A stretch of 64,000 nt of DNA from Tetraselmis striata. Taxonomy: Eukaryota > Chlorophyta > Chlorodendrophyceae > Chlorodendrales > Chlorodendraceae. The notes beneath the pieces were generated by a model. It worked only from the letters and a program-made list of their open reading frames with translations. It ran no database searches and had not been told where the DNA came from. Position numbers and translations under genes: made by a program. The stretch spans positions 43,931-107,930 of the forward strand of contig VCJN01002757.1 in NCBI GenBank assembly GCA_006384855.1, in the 5' to 3' direction. This document shows, in pieces, positions 56,655-64,000 of the stretch. Position 1 is the stretch's first letter; the number at the start of each line of letters is the position of its first letter.

Positions 56655-56996
56655 ATCCTGGTTTTGCCAAAAGACGCGGAGGCTGCTTTACAAGAAAGAA
56701 GCGCCATTTATGGCTAGGAAGGCTCAGCAAATAAAGGAGGAGAAAGTTGGAGGAGGTGCCCGCAAGGTGGAGGCGGAAACGGGAGGGCGCCGCCGAAGCA
56801 AGGCAGTGAGGTGGAAGATGGCAGACGAGCTGTTGGTGGCTGTCCTAAGTAGCTCCCCGGCCGGGAGCGCAGCCTCGCGGGCGGTGGGGCAGCCCGTACT
56901 AGAACCTGATGGTGCCGGTAACTTCACCGGTTGAAACCACCAACAGACCATACGCATCGCGCTAGGACAATTGAATTGTTGGAGAACCCCATGATT
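56655..56996 (-). repeat. Inverted counterpart of 52542-52910
   Basis: TGGCTAGGAAGGCTCAGCAA, then GAAGATGGCAGACGAGCTG, GGACAGC-type and GGGGTT termini read on the minus strand. Together with 52542-52910 it bounds a ~4.4-kb segment with long inverted ends. Confidence 0.85.
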
Positions 56997-56999
56997 TTT

Positions 57000-58600
57000 T
57001 TTGGATCATTTCAAACTTACATGCGGTTCGTTTACGAATGCGAGCGTGGGCAGTCGGCAGGCGTGCCGACCAGACAAAGGCGGAAGATTTCTTGAGATGT
57101 AGGGGGGTCTCGCGCATAGAGGTTAGGAACCTCGATAGAGGCTATGGACAAAATGACAAGCAAGCAAGCTAATCGCACCAATTCTTTTGTCATGTAAAGG
57201 ACAAACATGACAAACGGTGGGACTCGCATCCGAGACGTCGATGACAACGAGGTTCATGCCCTTCGCATCGCTGAGCGATATGTTGTCATGAAGCCTCTCC
57301 TTGGCGCCGGCGTGAACTCACCCTCCAAGGCGCGTTGTCGTCTTGAAGCAATTGAGCTCGAGCCTCTGCTTCAACGCGAGCGGCTTTGGCATTGTTGAGG
57401 TGTGACATGCCTCAACGGGCGTTGTTTGCCCTTGCTCGCGCAAGAATAAGTCGTTAACTTCCTCTTCCGTTGCGGCTAGAACCTATCCTAGAGAGAGTTG
57501 TCGAAGGAGCAGTTTGCATCTCATCCAAGTCGTCGAACAGATTCTTCCAGCTCTCGCGCTCGCGATGGAAAAAGTGCCTCTGGACCGCCATGTCCGTGAT
57601 GGCTGACCTTCTTGAAGTCGTCCAAGCACCTCCGGGCCTTCAGCGCGCCGGGCTTCTTCTCGTCTCATGGAGTGTACAACAAAGGCCGGCCCGCACGAAC
57701 CTCGGGCGTTCCAGTTGAAGCGTTCTTCAAGATTTGCACTGACTCAAAGAAACGGTGTGTTGGACCACAAGCCTGTGTTGCGCATCGAGCCGCCACACAC
57801 GACGGCGTCATCACGCGTGAACTCGATTTTGTGCAGCTTGATAATGTCGTCTTAGATGTGGTCTTGGAAATGAGGCTTGAAGCACTCAAAGAAGTCAAGG
57901 AAGGCCTCCCGCATGTAGGCGGAGCCGCGAGACAACGCAAGACTGATGCGGTTGCGGATTTGGCCGACCCGTTCATGAGCAGGAAGACCAATAACTGAAT
58001 GACGTCGTAGATGCCGATAAGCCAATCGCAGAGCGCCGCCACGTCCATGTTCTTGTTCTCCCTGGCACTTTTGTCCATCTGGATTCCGATGTTTGGAATT
58101 GTTTTGCCATGCAATTGAATTTCATGCATCGCAGGTCATATTTCGTCAAGTTACGGCTACCGGACAAATACCGAAAATCAGTTGGGGGGGACAATAACGA
58201 GTTCACTGTCATGATTGCGATCCCTATCAGAGTGCAAGCCATGGATGAATCATGGGGGATGGTGCTGTGTAGTAGTAGATGTCGTGCGAGCGGTTAGTAG
58301 CCGTAGTACACACATGTGAGGTGATACTTGAGGAGCATAATGTCGGGCTTCACAGTCTTGGGGATGCGAATAACCCAATGAGGCAGCAAGGTCGTCGCGG
58401 AGTCCATGCTGTCAACTTCAAAGAAGAAGAAGTTTCCCGAGCCAAGGCGCGACTGGAAGTCGGCGTTGTTCAGATCCTTCGTTCTTGGCGAAGTCTCTCG
58501 AGGTGAACCTTTTGCTCGGCTCTGACTTGACGCCTCACGAGCTATTGGTGTTGGCGGTGCATTTGCCGTTCCGCCTCCGGTGTCATGTCCTTTGTGCAAA
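57000..58600 (-). pseudogene. Decayed DDE transposase (DUF7869-like)
   Basis: The minus strand carries, in order but in shifting frames, landmarks of a DDE transposase family common in algae and fungi. FEVDSMDSATTLLPHW lies near 58420-58375 (first catalytic Asp), followed by IRIPKTVKPD and KYHLTCVYYG. IGIQMDKSARENKN lies near 58090-58049, where the family has a D(N)xxxENKN motif. VFLLMNGSAKS lies near 57985-57952, where the family has GHTHxDID, so the His residues appear lost. Further pieces (MAVQRHFFHRERESWKNL) lie near 57590. Multiple stops and frameshifts rule out a working protein. Family assignment is from motif memory. Confidence 0.6.
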
Positions 58601-59669
58601 TCGCACGAGCCTGGTCTATGAGCGCTTTACCCACCGCGCAAATGGGGCAATGGCTGAATCGCTTCACCTTTGGCGTGGTGACCTCCGGGAACTCTTCCTT
58701 CCAAGTCCAGCGGAAAAGTGTCGAATAACGCGAGCTTCACTTCGCTCTCGGCAGCCAATCTACAAAGCGGTAATGAAGTAGTTTCAAAGGGTTTGTTAGC
58801 GACTTTTGCATGTCGCAATCGGGATACTAGGCCTATCGACAACGGGTTAGAACCGCCATACGCCCGAAGACCGGTGATAATCGGTTGGCAATAACGAGAC
58901 AAAATCGGACTAGACACGGAAGTGAAATCATTTTGTAATCAGGCGGACTAAATCTATGAGCAATAAGCGGGACATAATCGGCATGCATCAACCAGACAGA
59001 ATCGATACGCAATCGAATGAAGAATCGAGAGCTATCAGAATCGGATCATTTTTTCGGTTGGCGAATAATCACGTGCATATTGGACTATCAATAGCGCAAA
59101 TTAGTTTTGTCATTAGTGGGGCAAAATAGTTCGGTCAAGGAGGGGGCTTGATGCATACACTGAAAGGCACGCAAGGAACCATTATTGGGCCCATAGCTCC
59201 ATGGCTTGGGCACCAAGGCTAGGATATATAGGCGCGGATTTCAATGTGCAAATACTTATGTGGACTGGTATATGTAACGCGTTGTAACTATGCTTTTGGT
59301 TGTATTTATATATCATTGTTTTTAAACCCCAGGCCCGAAAAGGAAACCTTATTTCCAAGAAATATATGGGAATATACAACGAAAACTTCACAGATGATAT
59401 ACTGATTCAGTTGAGTACAAAAATGAAAAAACACATAGTCCAATATATACTTAAAATGTCAATCTATAAACTTAATTGAGTACTTGAAAATAGTAACAAG
59501 TCTCCTGCAGTTAAATGACTCAGTTTAATGTTGTTTATCTCGGGTGATCCTGCCCTGAAAACGACAGCTTGCTCACAGTTTAGCCCGGCCGCCACTGTAC
59601 CTCGCGCATAATTGCTCTGCCAGCCCGCTAAACGAAGCGCTAGTGCAACAACTATGCAATAGATGGCTT
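58601..59669. other. Intergenic, no gene
   Basis: Upstream of the decayed transposase, then AT-rich DNA. Nothing recognisable. Confidence 0.45.
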
Positions 59670-61690
59670 CACCGCTTACCGCCCAATGGGTGAAATATCA
59701 TCGCATGCGCAGAACAGACGCAAATGGGAGATGTTGACGGTGCGAACGACAGCGCGATATTGGCCGGACGTGTTGCGAAATCAAGGCGCCGTCTCTCGAC
59801 GGCGCCCTTTAGCATTTGCCGCGAGCCATGGCGCTGTGGCGCCGTGGCGGCGTGTGGCGTGCGGCACGAACCGGACTTTAGGCCAGTAAGAATGGTGAAG
59901 GTGGCGACAAGTTCCCCGCAGAGCGGCACAAGTACCACGAGGACGAGTACGACGAGTTGCGCACACGAGCGCGCGAGTGTGCCGCGTACAGCCAGGTGAA
60001 GTACCGTACGTTGTACGCGACGCGACGGTAATTCCGCACATATACTTGCGATGTAAACTACGAGTAGGGGTGGACACGCGACCCGGCGCGATGACAGCAT
60101 TGTAAGACCGCTGCCATCACCTGCGGCGGTCATCTCGCCGCCTCGCATGAGGGGCGGTGCCTGAAACGCACAACTTACGCTCTGGGGCGCGGGCACGTGG
60201 GACCTAGTGCTTGTGGTCGTGCTGTACCGGTTCTTAGGTGTGTCAGGGTCGGTTGTCGGCGACGTCGCAGAATACCCGCCGACTCGGTAAGTTGTCGGCG
60301 CGGGTCTTGCTTCGCGGAGTGCGGTGAGGCGGCTGTTGTTGCTGCACCAACGACGGCTGCCGACCACCTCACAAGTCGTGGGTCTGTAGGTGATGACGCC
60401 GTGAAATGAATTAGTCGCGGTAAGTGGCGGAGCTGCCCCCCGGCGGGCAGCTCGTGTTGTCAGAGATGTAATGTCGTGACGTTTGGAGCGGGTTGGGCGG
60501 CCTAGAGGCTCAGGTAGCCTACGCCGGCCCGGAACGATGCCAATGATGTCGGGGCGCGAGGGTGACGACGAGGCGGCCGCTGTTGTTGCACCAGCGACGG
60601 CTGCCGAGGTTCCAAACCCGGAGTCGGAGAGGGGTAGTTACGGTCACCACGAGACGTCCATCACGCCAGGTGGTACAGCTAGCTGCCCCCCGGCGGGCAG
60701 CTGCAAGTTGTCGTGGTCCTTGTGACGACGACGTTGCAGTAGGACGCGTCGGAAACGCGCCGGAACGAGCCGCGCAAACGCCTCTCATTGCGACCACAAT
60801 AACGTTCGTGTAGCACGGTTAGGGCGAGGGCAACGAGCCCTCTCAAAACGCCGGCGCATGAGCGGCGCCATCCCCGTCACGGACCAATTATAGTTACGGA
60901 AACCCGCAACGTGTTACGACCGTTGACGCCACGACGCCATGCTGCGAGGACACGCGCTACGCGGACCGGGTTGAAGTGTCTTGCATGACAGCAAGTGGCC
61001 GTCCCTCCGACGACACGGACGTCCTCATCCGTCCGCGCAGATTTGTTGTGCTAGGCATAGTTATCGTCGTCGACAACCGTGACGAGCAGCGGCCATGGTG
61101 CGAAGCACGTTCACCTCATCTAATCTCAAGAGTTGACTACTGCGAGAGGGTGCTTCACTGCGGAAGCCCACGCAAGCCCGTACTGCGACTCGGCTTCGCA
61201 TGTTCAGATTTAAACCCCCAACGGGGACGCCCCAACTCCAATTCTCTACCGTGCGCATCGCCACCGAAAACGTCCCAGCCGCAAAGGCATGGCAAAAAAA
61301 CGGAAAACGACTTCGGGCGCACGAGTCGGGAAACCTACACTACCGAGGGGCTGTCTAGCGCTGCATGATGATGTAACGCATGTGCGCGGCACGTCGACTC
61401 ACTACCGGGAATAAGAAACTCGATGCGGACTTGATCAGCCTCTGCGACCCTCGCGCGCACAAGTACACGAAGCCGATGTCAAAAACAGCGAGCTGGAAGA
61501 TTGCATACGAGCTGCTGGTGGCTGTCCTGAGTAGCTCTCCGGCCGGGAACGCAGGGCTCGCGGGCGACGATGGGGCGGCCCGTACTGAAACCTAATGGTA
61601 CCGGTAACTCAACCGGTTGAAACCACCAACAAACCGTACGGGTCGCAGTAGGACAGTTTAATTTGTTGGGAAACCCCATAAACTAGTTTA
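59670..61690 (-). mobile_element. Repeat element, inverted copy B of 50444-52541
   Basis: On the minus strand it starts with the same terminal block (GTTTATGGGGTTTCCC...GCGACCCGTACGG) and continues with blocks shared with copy A, for example CCGGTAGTGAGTCG, ACAGCCCCTCGGTAGTGT and the frame coding SSQGPRQLAAARRGAA. Copies A and B thus form ~2-kb inverted repeats about 7 kb apart. The overall similarity is clear by eye but diverged. Confidence 0.75.
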
Positions 61691-63839
61691 TATCAATACT
61701 GCCCCAGACGCAATCAATTTTTACTAGTATTTCCGCATTTGAAAATACTCATTCGCGCGTCCCGGAGGGCCTTTTAGAGAAAAAATATCGGCCCTCGGTG
61801 CACAGGATGAGGAGTATTTTGAGCATCGTACATAACATGTGTACTGCTGGTTCGGACCCCCACATGCCGGGCTGCCAGGCTGGCGCGGCGGTTGCCGCTT
61901 AATCACAAACCGGCGTCGGGTTGCGGCTGCTACGTGATCTTTGGCCCAGACGTAAACATACCGCCTGCCGCCCCGGCCCTCTCCAACCCCCGTTGGTCAA
62001 GCAACGTACTCGTGGCGAGCATGACTGCGTCCCCGCCCGTGGAAAAGGAAGCGGCGGGCGGAGATGGCGTTGACATAGCGCCCGCTACGGGCGCGGCCGA
62101 CGAGGCGCCATTTGACAATAACGTTGCCCCCGCCTCGCATGTTGAGGCGCATGCATGTTGTTGACCATAGGTATGACCCCGAGGACGATAGCTGCTGCAA
62201 GAAGGGGGGCGGCGCGGGCGGCCGCGGGCAAGAGATGACGACGGTGGAGGCGACCTTGTAAACCCGGGCCAGAAACAAAGTCTACTTGCGAGGCGCGACC
62301 CGCGACGAGGAAATACTAAAATGCCGTGCCTCCGATTCTGTCACGCGGTACAAGTATTCTAGTTTTTAGGTATTTTGCGGGCTCCCTCGGCAGTATTCCA
62401 CAACACTAAAATACTCGTTGATTGGCTAAGTGGCCTTAGCGACCTTCTTATCGTCATCGAGCAAATCGCCGAAGCATTCCATAATCATACTACCCGTTAA
62501 TATCTCTTGACGTACAGTCACCCATGCTGGCGCACCCCAAGCCTAGTTAATGCACCGCCCGAACTTCGACAGCACCCCAAGGGCTTGAAGCTAGGGCTTA
62601 TCACAGCAATCCTATTTTAAATTCAAGGTACCGGAATAGTGAACATGGGATTTGGTCGTTACGCTGCGGGCGGTACCGCACATCGGCGGTTGGAATAACA
62701 AAAACTCACCGAAACACTCACGTTGACAATCTCGGCACTAAAAGCGATGGTTCTGGAGGTGCCGAGTCCGAAGTGACGCTTTCTCGGGAGGGCACCCTGA
62801 AATGACGGCCCAATGGCGGGACATGGCCGGATTTTTGAGCTCGGGCATTGGTGGACTAAACGAATAGTTCGTGATGTCACGTATGTGATTCGTGTAGTAT
62901 TCGTTGTTTGTAGTCGTAAACCCGCGAGATTTTAGATATATGCTCGGAATTCTAGAAAGAATTGTTGATCTAGGACTGTGTGAGGGTGCTGACATGGCGG
63001 ACGTGGCCTTATGCGGGCAGGGTCGGTCATATCATGGGCCCGAAGCCTGTTGGTCCAACGTAGGTAAAAAACACTTATGTCGCTCCCCGCTTTCGCGGCG
63101 TGGCAGGCAAGCCGGCGACACGGTGATCACGGCCCGCATGCTGCCCTCACGACCACCGAGCGAATTGCCGTTGTGATTACCCCAGAGGGCCCTCGAGACG
63201 ATAGAAGCCCCGCGGCAAGCCGCCCGAACGCCGAAGTGCTGGCCGCCGGTACCCGCGATGATTCAATCGCCGGTCGGCGCGGCGCGGGCTGCGCGGCCCG
63301 TTAGTCAGCGTAGGTTACGAGGTCGCGCGATCGGCGGACCATCGCGTGACCCGCATATCCGGCACATCTACATGGGCGGCCAACGAGATGAACTAGTGCC
63401 TGACCAGGATGGCGGTCCTAGCAACCCCCCTAGGCCCTAAGGAAAGGCCCGGGCGGCAGTGATACCCTTTGTGCGATACAGTCTCAGCTCGGCAGCCCGA
63501 GCAAGCGTGTCCCAACGTAGATCGAGTGCGACATTACCATGTATTCAAGACATAAGAGATATTTACGGGTAATTCAAGGTTAGGGACGGACGTTCGTTCC
63601 CAACCGCAGCGTAACTCGGCAACTTTCACCGTTGTGTAACAAAAGATTTGAACACTGCCATGTTAAAGAGATCATATTAAATAAAAATTCTACCCGGCAC
63701 TAGTAGCTTGTCGCTACATGTACGGGTGCTGATGAAAAAGGACAAAATAAGGCATATTGCCCTATTATACCGCCAGCACGAGTACTCTTACCCACCGTAG
63801 TCCGGATCCGGGCGTCGGCCAATACCACCGCCGAACCTA
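61691..63839. other. Intergenic, no gene I can support
   Basis: Short frames only. A plus-strand 90-codon frame at 61892-62164 has no family. Words near 62455-62480 and 63655-63710 resemble the LINE 3' region at 17800-17910, suggesting further eroded copies. Confidence 0.4.
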
Positions 63840-64000
63840 CGTATTCTCCGCATCCATATAAAAAAGTTATGCATGTACATATAAAATATACATATATTTA
63901 GTTAAACATACAAATTAAAGATATATGTGTATGTATGTATGCATATAAAAGGTATGTATGTATGTATGTATGTATGTATGCATGCATGTATATGTATATA
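63840..64000. repeat. TA/GTAT microsatellite at window end
   Basis: AT-rich run followed by (GTAT)n and CATGCATGTATATG at the edge of the window. It may continue beyond it. Confidence 0.9.

Overview
The window looks like nuclear DNA of a unicellular green alga (Chlorophyta). The grounds are intron-dense GC-rich genes, splice donors that favour GTGCGC/GTGAGT, TGTAA poly(A)-type signals downstream of genes, and plant/algal gene content. The exact species cannot be told from the sequence. There are no operons, rRNAs, tRNAs or CRISPR arrays that I can support. I rebuilt the genes by hand from intron phase and family alignment. In every multi-exon model below the exon lengths keep one open frame from ATG to stop.

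Layout. (1) 810-4810, minus: an RsuA-type rRNA pseudouridine synthase with an S4 domain (7 exons). (2) 7560-8215, plus: a decayed NB-ARC/P-loop gene. (3) 9528-17332, minus: a 19-exon gene with the layout of MDC1 (N-terminal TQ, FHA domain, acidic and SQ/TQ repeat region, C-terminal BRCT pair). (4) 17.5-22.2 kb: LINE remnants, a 68-bp minisatellite and a short hAT element with target-site duplication. (5) 23003-25469, plus: a four-exon NADPH:quinone oxidoreductase-like gene. (6) 26686-27996, minus: an intronless membrane-anchored glycosyltransferase-like gene. (7) 28-33.5 kb: AT-rich and repeat-bearing intergenic DNA. (8) 33543-49906, minus: the complete 33-exon Listerin (LTN1) E3 ubiquitin ligase gene, with an ~820-bp pentamer satellite inside one intron. 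(9) 50.3-64 kb: a mobile-element zone with a repeat family in direct and inverted copies, a decayed DDE transposase and a second LINE copy, but no intact host gene.

Two features run through the whole window. Introns very often carry long G/C homopolymers of about 15-30 bases, usually C on the sense strand. Intergenic DNA is full of dispersed repeats, and one of them appears to have seeded the pentamer satellite. The intact genes serve unrelated housekeeping roles: rRNA modification, the DNA-damage checkpoint, redox metabolism, glycosylation and ribosome-associated quality control.
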